Positions 1-5,741 are shown, counted from the first letter of the stretch. The stretch is DNA of 6,102 nt from Pseudomonadota bacterium (GCA_023388935.1 JAEWFG010000302.1:1-6102); one strand, 5' to 3'. Translations and numbers: made by a program. The notes: generated by a model not told the origin, from the sequence alone.

Positions 1-113
1 ATCTTAGACGGCATGTTCAGCGCTTCAATGACACCCCACGCAAATGCCTGGACTTCAAGACACCCGCCGAGGCATTCTCTGAACTCAGATCAACCGTTGC
101 ACTTCAAACGTGA
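1..113 (+). CDS. IS30-family transposase, C-terminal end (partial)
   Basis: Reading from position 3 gives 36 codons and a TGA stop at 111-113. The peptide contains RFNDTPRKCLDFKTPAEAF and ends in STVALQT. The pattern 'N-x-x-P-R-K-C-L-x-x-K-T-P-A-E-x-F' is the hallmark of the C-terminus of IS30-family DDE transposases, just after the catalytic core, where the protein copies and pastes its own element. The gene starts to the left of the window, so the catalytic residues and intactness cannot be judged. The reading frame is open up to its natural-looking end, so nothing here argues for decay. No host gene is seen between it and the palindrome at 121. The family call is firm because of the motif; the exact element is unknown. 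Confidence 0.85.
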   Translation, partial: LRRHVQRFNDTPRKCLDFKTPAEAFSELRSTVALQT

Positions 114-118
114 ATCCA
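1..118 (+). mobile_element. Right-hand end of an IS30-family insertion sequence
   Basis: The transposase tail ends at 113, and IS30-family genes usually run almost to the terminal inverted repeat. The stretch 94-117 (starting CCGTTGCACTTCAAACGTGA) resembles IS30-family ends, which often carry a TTGCACTT-like block. The left end is outside the window, so the inverted repeat and target duplication cannot be confirmed. The 118 boundary is approximate. Confidence 0.6.
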
Positions 119-143
119 TCCCCCGCCATCGCGGGGAATGACA
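117..143. repeat. REP-like palindrome next to the IS end
   Basis: CCCCGC (121-126) and GCGGGG (131-136) form a perfect 6-bp GC stem around a CATC loop, followed by AATGACA. Read on the minus strand this is GTCATTCCCCGCGATGGCGG followed by GG, close to a palindromic repeat I recall as widespread in Bradyrhizobium intergenic regions. It lies 23 nt beyond the stop of the DUF1232 gene and could act as a transcript 3'-end hairpin, but no T-tract follows on either strand. Confidence 0.5.
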
Positions 144-165
144 GCCGAATGCGTGGCGAGAGCTA

Positions 166-558
166 CTACGTCGCTTCCACGTCGGCTTCCGTCTCATCCA
201 CCCCGCGCTTCAGCGCGGCACGGGCGGCTTCGCGATGCTCCGTCGTGATGTGGCTGGCGACCATGCGGATGGCGGTGGCAAGCACGGCCGCATCGTCGGT
301 GAAGCCGAGAACCGGCATCACGTCGGGGATGAAGTCGAACGGCAGGATGAAATAGGCGATCGCCCCCAACAGCGACGCCTGGACATGGCGCGGCGTCTGC
401 CGGTCGAACGCACAGTAATAGGCGGCGAGCAGATCTTCGGCGAACGGCAATCGCGCGGCGACACGCTTTAGCTTGCGCCAGAAGCGGCGGCGCACGCTCT
501 CGCGATCTTCCGCGAGCCGGTCGGCCGGCTCGAAGCCGACGCTGTGTTCGGCAGCCAT
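166..558 (-). CDS. DUF1232 / YkvA-family small membrane protein
   Basis: A 130-residue protein with a DUF1232 (YkvA-like) core at about residues 57-104. The key segment is residues 69-89, rich in F, P, D and I, with FDFIPD and a following GFTDD; this is the family signature. The core has one hydrophobic helix (about 62-80) and a second weaker one (about 88-103), so membrane association is likely. The biochemical role of the family is not established. I chose ATG at 558 because it follows GGGGAG (568-573 on the other strand) at 9 nt; a TTG at 618 would add 20 residues but has no ribosome-binding site. The N-terminus is charged and the C-terminus acidic (DETEADVEAT). The gene lies 90 nt downstream of phhB in the same direction, so the two are probably co-transcribed. 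Confidence 0.85.
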   Translation of the reverse strand: MAAEHSVGFEPADRLAEDRESVRRRFWRKLKRVAARLPFAEDLLAAYYCAFDRQTPRHVQASLLGAIAYFILPFDFIPDVMPVLGFTDDAAVLATAIRMVASHITTEHREAARAALKRGVDETEADVEAT

Positions 559-567
559 GGTTGGAAA

Positions 568-573
568 CTCCCC
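568..573 (-). promoter_or_regulatory. Ribosome-binding site deciding the DUF1232 gene start
   Basis: On the minus strand GGGGAG lies 9 nt before ATG 558. It favours this start over the in-frame TTG at 618. Confidence 0.6.
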
Positions 574-648
574 GTTCAGCCCGGCGGGGCGGATAGCCGC
601 AGCCCGTGCTGGCCACAAGATGGGGATGCGGCCGGTTGCTGCAAGACG

Positions 649-951
649 TCAGCCTGGTGTCAACCTGGCGATGGCATTCATGGTTCTGGCAAGTTCGATA
701 TCGAGCGTGGTGACGCCGCCGGCGTCATGGGTCGACAGCGCGACCTCCACCGTCTTGTAGACGTTGCGCCATTCGGGGTGATGATCCATCTTCTCGGCGA
801 CCAGCGCGGCGCGGGTCATGAAGCCGAAGGCCTCATTGAAATCCTTGAAAACAAAGGTTTTCCCGATCGCGTCGCGACCCTGGACCTCGGTCCAGCCCGG
901 TAGTCCGCCCAGCGCCTGCTTGCGCGCCTCCGCCGATAGCCGTTCTGCCAT
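649..951 (-). CDS. phhB: 4a-hydroxytetrahydrobiopterin dehydratase (pterin-4a-carbinolamine dehydratase)
   Basis: A 100-residue protein, the normal length for the PCD/DCoH family. It dehydrates 4a-hydroxytetrahydrobiopterin to quinonoid dihydrobiopterin, recycling the pterin cofactor used by aromatic amino acid hydroxylases such as phenylalanine hydroxylase, in the cytoplasm. The signature is plain: EKMDHHPEW at residues 53-61, then VYKTVEVALSTHDAGG at 64-79. Histidines 57, 58 and 75 match the three catalytic histidines of the family. The ATG at 951 is preceded by GGAG with 6-nt spacing on the minus strand. No phenylalanine hydroxylase gene is in the window. The DUF1232 gene follows 90 nt downstream on the same strand, suggesting an operon without an obvious functional tie. 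The identification is secure; the in vivo partner hydroxylase is unknown from here. Confidence 0.95.
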   Translation of the reverse strand: MAERLSAEARKQALGGLPGWTEVQGRDAIGKTFVFKDFNEAFGFMTRAALVAEKMDHHPEWRNVYKTVEVALSTHDAGGVTTLDIELARTMNAIARLTPG

Positions 952-1102
952 GGCCGTCTCCGTCCTGCAGGGAACTTTACCTTAACTCCGTCCATGCAGT
1001 CCGGGTTCATACGGGATTTCGTCCACCCGGTAACCATGACGGAGAAGTAACCCCGCCAGACAGGAAATTTGCTACAATTGCGGCCGTAAATCGCCGAGCA
1101 AG

Positions 1103-2548
1103 ATGAAACTGAGCCTCAAGCGCCTGTTTGGGAGATCGATGACCGGGGGATTGGACCTGGCCGAGACGCCCACTCCGCCTTCGCCGCGATCAGCGGCGCG
1201 GAAGACGGCGCTCGTGTCTCTGGCGCTCGTGCTTGCGATCATCGGCACGCTCGTGGGCAGCTATTATTTCGCGATGCGACCGGTGACGCTCAAGATCGCG
1301 GTCGGTCCCGCCAACAGCGATGACCTCAAGGTCGTGCAGGCGCTGACGCAGGCTTTCACGCAGACCAAGAGCTTTGTGCGGCTGCGCCCGATCCAGACCG
1401 ACGGAGCCACCGCCAGCGCCGATGCGCTCGCCCAAGGCAAGGTTGACCTCGCCATCGTGCGCGGCGATCTCGACGTACCGAAGAACGCGCAGGCGGTCGC
1501 AACGTTGCGCAAGAACGTCGTCGTACTGTGGTCCGTCCCCGGCAAGGGCAAGAAGAAGGGCGCGAAGATCACCAAGATCGCGCAGCTCGCCGGCCATCGC
1601 GTCGGCGTGGTTGGCCGCACACAGGCCAATGTCAACCTGCTCAAGGTGATCCTCCAGCAGTATGGCGTCGATCCGGCCAAGGTCGAGATCGTGCAGTTCC
1701 CGGCCAGTGAAGTTGCCGAGGCGATCCGCGCCCAGAAGGCCGACGTCTATCTCGCGGCTGGCCCCGTCAACAGCAAGATCACGTCGGATGCAATCGCCGC
1801 GTCCGCCAGGGACGGCGGCGCACTAACCTTTCTCGCCATCGATTCCGCGGATGCGATCGCGCAGAAAAATCCGGTCTACGAAGCGTCCGAGATTCCTGCG
1901 GGCACCTATAGCGGCTCGCCCGCTCGCCCCGAGGATGAGGTCAAGACCATCAGCTTCTCGCACCACATCGTGGCGCGCAAGGGAGTATCTGATACCACCA
2001 TCGCCGCGTTCACGCGCCAGCTCTTCGCCGCGCGCCAGCAGCTGGCGGCGCAATTCCCGCAAGTGGCGAAGATCGAAACGCCCGACACCGACAAGGACGC
2101 CGTGATCCCCGTGCATCCCGGGGCCGCCGCCTTCGTCGACGGCGAGGAAAAGACTTTTCTCGACAAATACAGCGATTACATCTGGTGGGCGCTGATGGCG
2201 CTCTCGGCCGTAGGGTCGCTCGGCGCATGGTTCGCTGGCTACCTGAAAAAGGACGAGCGCGACAACAACAGCCATCTCCGCGATCGCCTGCTCGACATGA
2301 TCGCGGCTGTGCGCAAGGCCGAGACGACCGAAGAGCTCGACCAGATGCAGGCCGAGGCCGACGAGATTTTGCGCGACACGCTGCGCTGTTTCGATGACGG
2401 CGCGATTGAAGAGGGCGCGCTCACGGCCTTCGATATGGTCCTTGACCAGTTCCACACTGCGGTCGCGGACCGCAAGGCCGTGCTGCTGAGCCTGCCGCAG
2501 AACCTGCAACGTGCGGGCGCACAGTTCAGGGCCGCCGGCAACGCGTAA
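1103..2548 (+). CDS. TAXI-family solute-binding protein, anchored by two membrane helices
   Basis: A 481-residue protein. Residues 36-57 form a membrane helix after a basic N-terminus, and residues 62-345 are a periplasmic TAXI-type (TRAP-associated extracytoplasmic immunogenic) substrate-binding domain: the LKIAVGPANSDD opening, KVDLAIVRGD (113-122), the LAGHRVGVVG block (162-171) and the closing IPVHPGAAAFVDGE (335-348). A second helix spans about 359-380, and about 100 cytoplasmic residues follow, predicted helical and charged, possibly coiled coil (386-425). TAXI proteins normally feed a fused DctQM permease; none is seen here, and divergent phhB and the downstream phoD are unrelated. The ligand cannot be predicted. 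ATG 1103 has only a weak ribosome-binding site; ATG 1139, after GGGAG (1130-1134), is an alternative that would remove 12 residues but keep both helices. Confidence 0.85.
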   Translation: MKLSLKRLFGRSMTGGLDLAETPTPPSPRSAARKTALVSLALVLAIIGTLVGSYYFAMRPVTLKIAVGPANSDDLKVVQALTQAFTQTKSFVRLRPIQTDGATASADALAQGKVDLAIVRGDLDVPKNAQAVATLRKNVVVLWSVPGKGKKKGAKITKIAQLAGHRVGVVGRTQANVNLLKVILQQYGVDPAKVEIVQFPASEVAEAIRAQKADVYLAAGPVNSKITSDAIAASARDGGALTFLAIDSADAIAQKNPVYEASEIPAGTYSGSPARPEDEVKTISFSHHIVARKGVSDTTIAAFTRQLFAARQQLAAQFPQVAKIETPDTDKDAVIPVHPGAAAFVDGEEKTFLDKYSDYIWWALMALSAVGSLGAWFAGYLKKDERDNNSHLRDRLLDMIAAVRKAETTEELDQMQAEADEILRDTLRCFDDGAIEEGALTAFDMVLDQFHTAVADRKAVLLSLPQNLQRAGAQFRAAGNA

Positions 2549-2564
2549 CCGCTTGAGCGCTTCA

Positions 2565-2592
2565 TTGCTGCGTCACACTGTCTCAATATAGC
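2565..2592 (+). promoter_or_regulatory. Possible weak sigma-70 promoter for the PhoD-family gene
   Basis: TTGCTG (2565-2570), a 16-nt spacer, then TATAGC (2587-2592). The match is partial (3/6 and 4/6), and alphaproteobacterial promoters are hard to call by eye. If used, the transcript leader would include the whole palindromic repeat at 2595-2675. I saw no Pho box. Confidence 0.25.
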
Positions 2593-2594
2593 TT

Positions 2595-2675
2595 GCGCCG
2601 TCATTCCGGAGCGCGCGAATCCGGAATCTCGGGATTCCGGATCTGGTCCTGCAGACCACCCCGGAACGACGGTGC
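2595..2675. repeat. Three-armed palindromic intergenic repeat (Bradyrhizobium type)
   Basis: The outer arms CCGTCATTCCGG (2598-2609) and CCGGAACGACGG (2661-2672) pair with one A-C mismatch, and GCG/TGC (2595-2597, 2673-2675) extend the stem with one G-T pair. Inside are two perfect hairpins: ATCCGGAATC/GATTCCGGAT (2619-2628, 2633-2642; 4-nt loop) and TGGTC/GACCA (2644-2648, 2654-2658; 5-nt loop). Together they can fold as a three-way junction. The motif opening CCGTCATTCCGG and the inner CCGGAATCTCGGGATTCCGG are typical of a repeat I recall as dispersed in Bradyrhizobium chromosomes. It lies between the TAXI gene stop and the PhoD-family start, and there is no T-tract, so it is not a standard terminator. 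Confidence 0.8.
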
Positions 2676-2699
2676 AAGATGCACCCGAGACGAGCCAGC

Positions 2700-2703
2700 G
2701 GAG
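2700..2703 (+). promoter_or_regulatory. Ribosome-binding site deciding the PhoD-family gene start
   Basis: GGAG lies 6 nt before ATG 2710. It supports that start over an in-frame upstream codon at 2593, whose 39 extra residues would be encoded by the palindromic repeat. Confidence 0.6.
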
Positions 2704-2709
2704 CCGCCC

Positions 2710-4251
2710 ATGAAGATCAAATTCTCCCGCCGCCGTTTCCTCACCACCAGCGCCGCCGCGCTTGGTGCGATCGCGATGCCTTACCTCTCGCGCGCGGCCG
2801 ACCGGCCGGCGGTGACCCATGGCGTGCAGTCCGGCGACGTCACCTTCGACGGCGGCGTGGTGTGGGCGCGCACCGACCGGCCCGCACAGATGTTGGTCGA
2901 GGTGGCGACGACGGAGTCGTTCAGGGATCCACGCGCGCTGCCGCCGATCGCGGCGCTGCCCGAGAGTGACTTCACCGCGAAGATGCTGATCGAGAACCTG
3001 CCGGCGGGACAGGACATATTCTACCGCGTCCGCTTCCGCGATCTCTCCCACGCCGCGATCGAAGGCGAGGCGGTGGTTGGCCGCTTCCGCACCGCGCCAG
3101 CCGACCGCCGCGACGTCAGCTTCGTCTGGGGCGGTGACGTTGCCGGCCAGGGCTGGGGCATCAATCCCGATGACGGCGGCATGTTCACCTTCTCCGCCAT
3201 GCGCAAGCACCGTCCGGATTTCTTCCTGCATTCCGGCGACACGATCTATGCCGACGGCCCGATTCAATCCGAAGTGAAGCTCGCCGACGGCAAGATCTGG
3301 AAGAACGTCACGATTGCCGAGAAGGCCAAGGTCGCCGAGACGCTGGACGAATACCGCGCCGCGCACAAATACAATCTCACCGACGACAACGTCCGCGCCT
3401 TCAATGCCGAGGTGCCGATCTTCGTGCAGTGGGACGACCACGAGGTGACCAACAACTGGTCGCTGTCGAAGGAGTTGCCGGCGTCTTACAAGGTGCGCGA
3501 CATCACGCTGCTCGCGGCGCGCGGAGCGCGCGCCTTCCACGAAATGTATCCGATGCGTGAAAGCATCGTCGAGCCGGGCCGTGTCTACCGCCAGATCTCC
3601 TACGGCCCATATCTCGACGTGTTCGCGCTCGACGAGCGCAGCTATCGCGGCCCGAACGGCCCCAATCTCGAAACCGCTTACGGTCCCGCCAGCTACTTCC
3701 TCGGCCCGGAACAGATCGCCTGGCTCAAGCGCGGCCTGCTCAATTCGCGCGCGACCTGGAAGGTGATCGCCTCCGACATGCCGCTCAGCCTCGTCGTGCC
3801 AGACACGCCGAAGGGCGGCTCGGAAGCTTTTGCGCAGGGCGATGGCCCGGTGCGCGGCCGCGAGTTCGAGATCGCCGACATCCTGCGCTTCATCAAGATG
3901 GCACCGATCAGCAATACGGTGTGGCTGACCGCGGACGTGCACTACGCCGCCGCGCACTACTATGATCCGAACAAGGCGCAATTCCAGGATTTCGAGCCGT
4001 TCTGGGAATTCGTGTCAGGCCCGCTGCACGCGGGCACCTTCGGTCCGAACGCGCTCGACAACACGTTTGGTCCCGAGGTGCGCTTCGTCAAGGCCCCGGG
4101 CAAGGACAACCAGAACCTGCCGCCGTCCGCCGGCATGCAGTTCTTCGGTCACGTCAAGATCGACGGCGCCTCAGGCCAGATGACGGTGACGCTGCGCGAC
4201 CGCGCCGATGTTGCGTTGTGGTCGACCTCGCTCGATCCGAAACAGGCCTGA
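2710..4251 (+). CDS. phoD: PhoD-family alkaline phosphatase/phosphodiesterase, Tat-exported
   Basis: A 513-residue protein that begins with a twin-arginine signal (SRRRFLTT, residues 6-13, then a hydrophobic stretch and a likely cut after SRA near residue 29). An N-terminal domain (HGVQSGD, 37-43) precedes a metallophosphoesterase core: GGDVAGQGWG (141-150), HSGDTIYADGP (174-184), WDDHEVTNNW (241-250), LDERSYRGP (307-315), TADVHYAA (407-414) and FVSGPLHAG (434-442). Such enzymes release phosphate from organic mono- and diesters in the periplasm or outside the cell, using iron and calcium. The cysteine commonly found where residues 141-150 lie is absent here; Asp143 is a candidate substitute ligand. 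The gene is probably monocistronic. Its stop is 3 nt from that of the converging response regulator, and no Pho box was found upstream. The family is secure; the symbol is by family resemblance and the physiological substrate is unknown. Confidence 0.88.
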   Translation: MKIKFSRRRFLTTSAAALGAIAMPYLSRAADRPAVTHGVQSGDVTFDGGVVWARTDRPAQMLVEVATTESFRDPRALPPIAALPESDFTAKMLIENLPAGQDIFYRVRFRDLSHAAIEGEAVVGRFRTAPADRRDVSFVWGGDVAGQGWGINPDDGGMFTFSAMRKHRPDFFLHSGDTIYADGPIQSEVKLADGKIWKNVTIAEKAKVAETLDEYRAAHKYNLTDDNVRAFNAEVPIFVQWDDHEVTNNWSLSKELPASYKVRDITLLAARGARAFHEMYPMRESIVEPGRVYRQISYGPYLDVFALDERSYRGPNGPNLETAYGPASYFLGPEQIAWLKRGLLNSRATWKVIASDMPLSLVVPDTPKGGSEAFAQGDGPVRGREFEIADILRFIKMAPISNTVWLTADVHYAAAHYYDPNKAQFQDFEPFWEFVSGPLHAGTFGPNALDNTFGPEVRFVKAPGKDNQNLPPSAGMQFFGHVKIDGASGQMTVTLRDRADVALWSTSLDPKQA

Positions 4252-4254
4252 TCG

Positions 4255-4668
4255 CTAATCCCCGGCGCGCACCCGGAGCGCCGACTCCAGCGCGTCGCTC
4301 GAACACGGCTTCTGCAGCCGCGGCCATTTGGCGAACTCGGGCGGGACGCGCGTTTCGGCGCCGTAGCCGGTGACGAACACGAACGGAATCTTCAGCGCGG
4401 CCAGCCGTTCGGCAATGGCGAAGCTCTTCTCACGAACCAGTTCAACGTCGAGCAGGGCGAAATCGGGCGCGCGCGCCGCGATGGCCTGAAGCGCCTGCGC
4501 GACCGACGCAACCGTCCGCACGCTCTTCACGCCAAACCCGATCAGACGATCCTCGAAATCAATCGCGATGATCGGATCGTCCTCCACGATCAGGACGTCG
4601 GCGGGAACGTCGGCAAAGCCGTCGGGGGAAGCAGGTGGTGCCATGATCCTGGCTATTGAGGGCTGCAT
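4255..4668 (-). CDS. Stand-alone receiver-domain response regulator
   Basis: A 137-residue protein consisting almost only of a CheY-like receiver. The acidic pocket is E29-D30-D31 (VEDDP), the phospho-acceptor is D74 (LLDVEL), T100 lies in VFVTGYG, and K120-P121 is the conserved LQKP. All active-site residues are present, so it should accept phosphate from a histidine kinase, but it has no output domain; it would act by protein contact, phosphorelay or as a phosphate sink. The sequence style (DVLIVEDDPIIAIDFEDRL) resembles orphan receivers linked to HWE or HisKA_2 kinases in rhizobia, an inference only. No kinase gene is in the window. ATG 4668 has a modest GGA 8 nt upstream; an in-frame ATG at 4644 would drop eight residues and also keep the receiver whole. 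Confidence 0.85.
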   Translation of the reverse strand: MQPSIARIMAPPASPDGFADVPADVLIVEDDPIIAIDFEDRLIGFGVKSVRTVASVAQALQAIAARAPDFALLDVELVREKSFAIAERLAALKIPFVFVTGYGAETRVPPEFAKWPRLQKPCSSDALESALRVRAGD

Positions 4669-4724
4669 GAGTTTTTCCGATCAGGACAGCCTCAGGCCGA
4701 TGCCTGCGCCCAGCGCATCGGAGG

Positions 4725-4735
4725 GTTCCCGGAAC
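4725..4735. repeat. Small inverted repeat in the divergent control region
   Basis: GTTCC-C-GGAAC is a perfect 5-bp dyad around a single base, between the response regulator and the Crp/Fnr gene. It places a GGAAC on both strands. Only the plus-strand copy has a fitting -10 partner (see 4731-4756). Confidence 0.45.
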
Positions 4736-4756
4736 GAAACCCACCACAGAACAGTT
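4731..4756 (+). promoter_or_regulatory. Candidate EcfG (general stress sigma factor) promoter for the Crp/Fnr gene
   Basis: GGAAC (4731-4735), a 17-nt spacer and AGTT (4753-4756) resemble the alphaproteobacterial EcfG consensus GGAAC-N16/17-cGTT, with three of four -10 bases matching. Transcription would start near 4763, about 70 nt before ATG 4832. Sequence resemblance only. Confidence 0.35.
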
Positions 4757-4831
4757 TTCCAGTCTGTCCACTTGTGCACACAGCCAACGAACGGAACTGG
4801 TTAAGGTCGAAGGGAGAGCAGGGGACTTGCG

Positions 4832-5608
4832 ATGGATGCACGCACGAACAAGGCGACCGATATCAATGGGCGGCCCGCCAACAATCTGTTGCGGCGCTTG
4901 AATCAAGCCGATTACGCGCTGCTCGCGCCGCACGTCTCGTTCGAGAACGCGGCGGCCAACGAGCTGCTCTACAGTCCTGGCGACGATGTCCAGGTCGTGC
5001 ACTTCCCTTGTGGACCGGCGCTCGCGACATTCCTCGTCCCCAATGAAGACGGCCGGGATGTCGAGACCATTTTGGTCGGCCGCGAAGGCGCGGTGGGCGG
5101 CATCGTCAGCGAAGGATTTCTGCCGGCCTACACCCGGATATGCGTGAAGTTCGGCGGGCCGTTTGCGCGCATTCACATCGGCAAGCTGGAGGCGGCCAAA
5201 ATGCGTTCGGCCACGCTGCGCAACGTCTTTGCCCGTTACGCCGATTGCATGCTGGCGCAGATCTTCCAATCGACCGCCTGCAACGCCATCCACTCGATCG
5301 AGCAGCGCACCGCGAAGTGGATTTTGGCGGCGATGGAGCGAACCGGCGACGAGAGCAGCGTGCCGCTGACGCACGAACAGCTCGCGACGCTGCTCGGCGT
5401 TGGCCGCAGCTATGCGAGCCGCGTGCTCCAGTCGTTCAAGGCTGAAGGCGTCCTCGACACGCGACGCGGGGCGATCCTGGTCCGCAACCGCGACGGCCTG
5501 CGGCAGCGCGCCTGCCGGTGCAATGACGCGGTGAAGTTGCATTTCGAGGAGGTGCTGCGTGGGGTCTATCCGACCGAGGAGGTGGAGCGCAGCTCGGCAC
5601 AGGGCTGA
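4832..5608 (+). CDS. Crp/Fnr-family transcriptional regulator
   Basis: A 258-residue DNA-binding protein. Residues 20-115 form a cyclic-nucleotide-like sensory barrel, 125-165 the dimer helix (QSTACNAIHSIEQRTAKWIL), and 178-215 a winged helix-turn-helix with THEQLATLLGVGRSYASRVL (180-199), characteristic of the family. The barrel has GREGAVGG (83-90) but lacks the arginine-serine pair that contacts cAMP in Crp, so cAMP is an unlikely ligand. It also lacks the N-terminal cysteine cluster of Fnr. Cysteines are at 60, 104, 139, 150, 228 and 230, the last two as CRC in the tail after the HTH. ATG 4832 follows GGGGA (4821-4825) by 6 nt. The gene is divergent from the response regulator across 163 nt, and a stress-type promoter is possible. 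Signal and targets are unknown. Confidence 0.88.
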   Translation: MDARTNKATDINGRPANNLLRRLNQADYALLAPHVSFENAAANELLYSPGDDVQVVHFPCGPALATFLVPNEDGRDVETILVGREGAVGGIVSEGFLPAYTRICVKFGGPFARIHIGKLEAAKMRSATLRNVFARYADCMLAQIFQSTACNAIHSIEQRTAKWILAAMERTGDESSVPLTHEQLATLLGVGRSYASRVLQSFKAEGVLDTRRGAILVRNRDGLRQRACRCNDAVKLHFEEVLRGVYPTEEVERSSAQG

Positions 5609-5609
5609 C

Positions 5610-5645
5610 CCAAACAGCCGGCTCGCGATCAAAGGGCCGGTTTGG
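5610..5645 (+). terminator. Possible weak hairpin after the Crp/Fnr gene
   Basis: CCAAAC (5610-5615) pairs with GTTTGG (5640-5645), with some further imperfect GCC/GGC pairing inside. It starts 2 nt after the stop codon. No T-tract follows, so at most a weak or Rho-assisted 3' end. Confidence 0.25.
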
Positions 5646-5652
5646 CGCAGGA

Positions 5653-5683
5653 TTGCCCCTAAGTTCCGGGAATTCCCGGGCAA
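5653..5683. repeat. 31-bp interrupted dyad between the Crp/Fnr gene and typA
   Basis: Centred on G5668, TTGCCC (5653-5658) mirrors GGGCAA (5678-5683) and AGTTCC (5662-5667) mirrors GGAATT (5669-5674) with one G-T pair; only three central-arm positions mismatch. It contains a perfect 14-bp palindrome, CCGGGAATTCCCGG (5666-5679). It lies about 30 nt upstream of the likely typA -35 and could be an operator or part of the Crp/Fnr gene's 3' end. No T-tract follows. Confidence 0.5.
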
Positions 5684-5695
5684 AATTCAGTCAAC

Positions 5696-5722
5696 CAATG
5701 CCCAAAGAACGCATTGTTTTTT
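5696..5722 (+). terminator. Weak hairpin plus T-tract, possible terminator of the Crp/Fnr gene
   Basis: CAATG (5696-5700) pairs with CATTG (5712-5716) across an 11-nt loop, directly followed by six T (5717-5722). The T-tract is good but the stem is short and AT-rich. It overlaps the proposed typA -35. Confidence 0.25.
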
Positions 5723-5741
5723 GATGCTTTCTGCATATATT
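5714..5741 (+). promoter_or_regulatory. Plausible sigma-70 promoter for typA
   Basis: TTGTTT (5714-5719), a 16-nt spacer and TATATT (5736-5741; five of six bases of the consensus -10). The surroundings are unusually AT-rich for this window. Transcription would start near 5748, giving a leader of about 150 nt. Confidence 0.45.

Noticed and set aside
559..618. Earlier TTG start of the DUF1232 gene
   Set aside because: It has no ribosome-binding site, whereas ATG 558 follows GGGGAG by 9 nt.
1050..1078. TACAAT at 1073-1078 as a promoter -10 for the TAXI gene
   Set aside because: No -35-like sequence lies 16-18 nt upstream, so the isolated hexamer is not enough.
2593..2709. N-terminal extension of 39 codons on the PhoD-family gene
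   Set aside because: The extension is encoded by the palindromic repeat. The ATG at 2710 has a GGAG 6 nt upstream and begins a standard twin-arginine signal.
2239..3981. A 580-codon open frame on the minus strand opposite the TAXI and PhoD-family genes
   Set aside because: It is antisense to two genes with clear family motifs, rich in Arg/Ala/Val with no recognisable domain, and lies in a high-GC region where long open antisense frames are expected.
4773..4780. TGTGCACA palindrome as a Crp binding site
   Set aside because: Crp sites need TGTGA and TCACA half-sites about 6 nt apart; here the halves abut, and the rest of the consensus is missing.
5643..5657. Sigma-54-like TGGCGC followed by TTGCC
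   Set aside because: The spacer is one base shorter than the strict sigma-54 spacing (4 instead of 5 between blocks), so it is unlikely to be functional.
4559..5683. A 374-codon open frame on the minus strand opposite the Crp/Fnr gene
   Set aside because: It covers the well-supported Crp/Fnr gene and the divergent promoter region, overlaps the response regulator in another frame, and has no family motif.
5698..5724. An 8-codon leader peptide upstream of typA (ATG 5698 to TGA)
   Set aside because: It lacks a ribosome-binding site, and it lies mostly upstream of the proposed typA transcription start.
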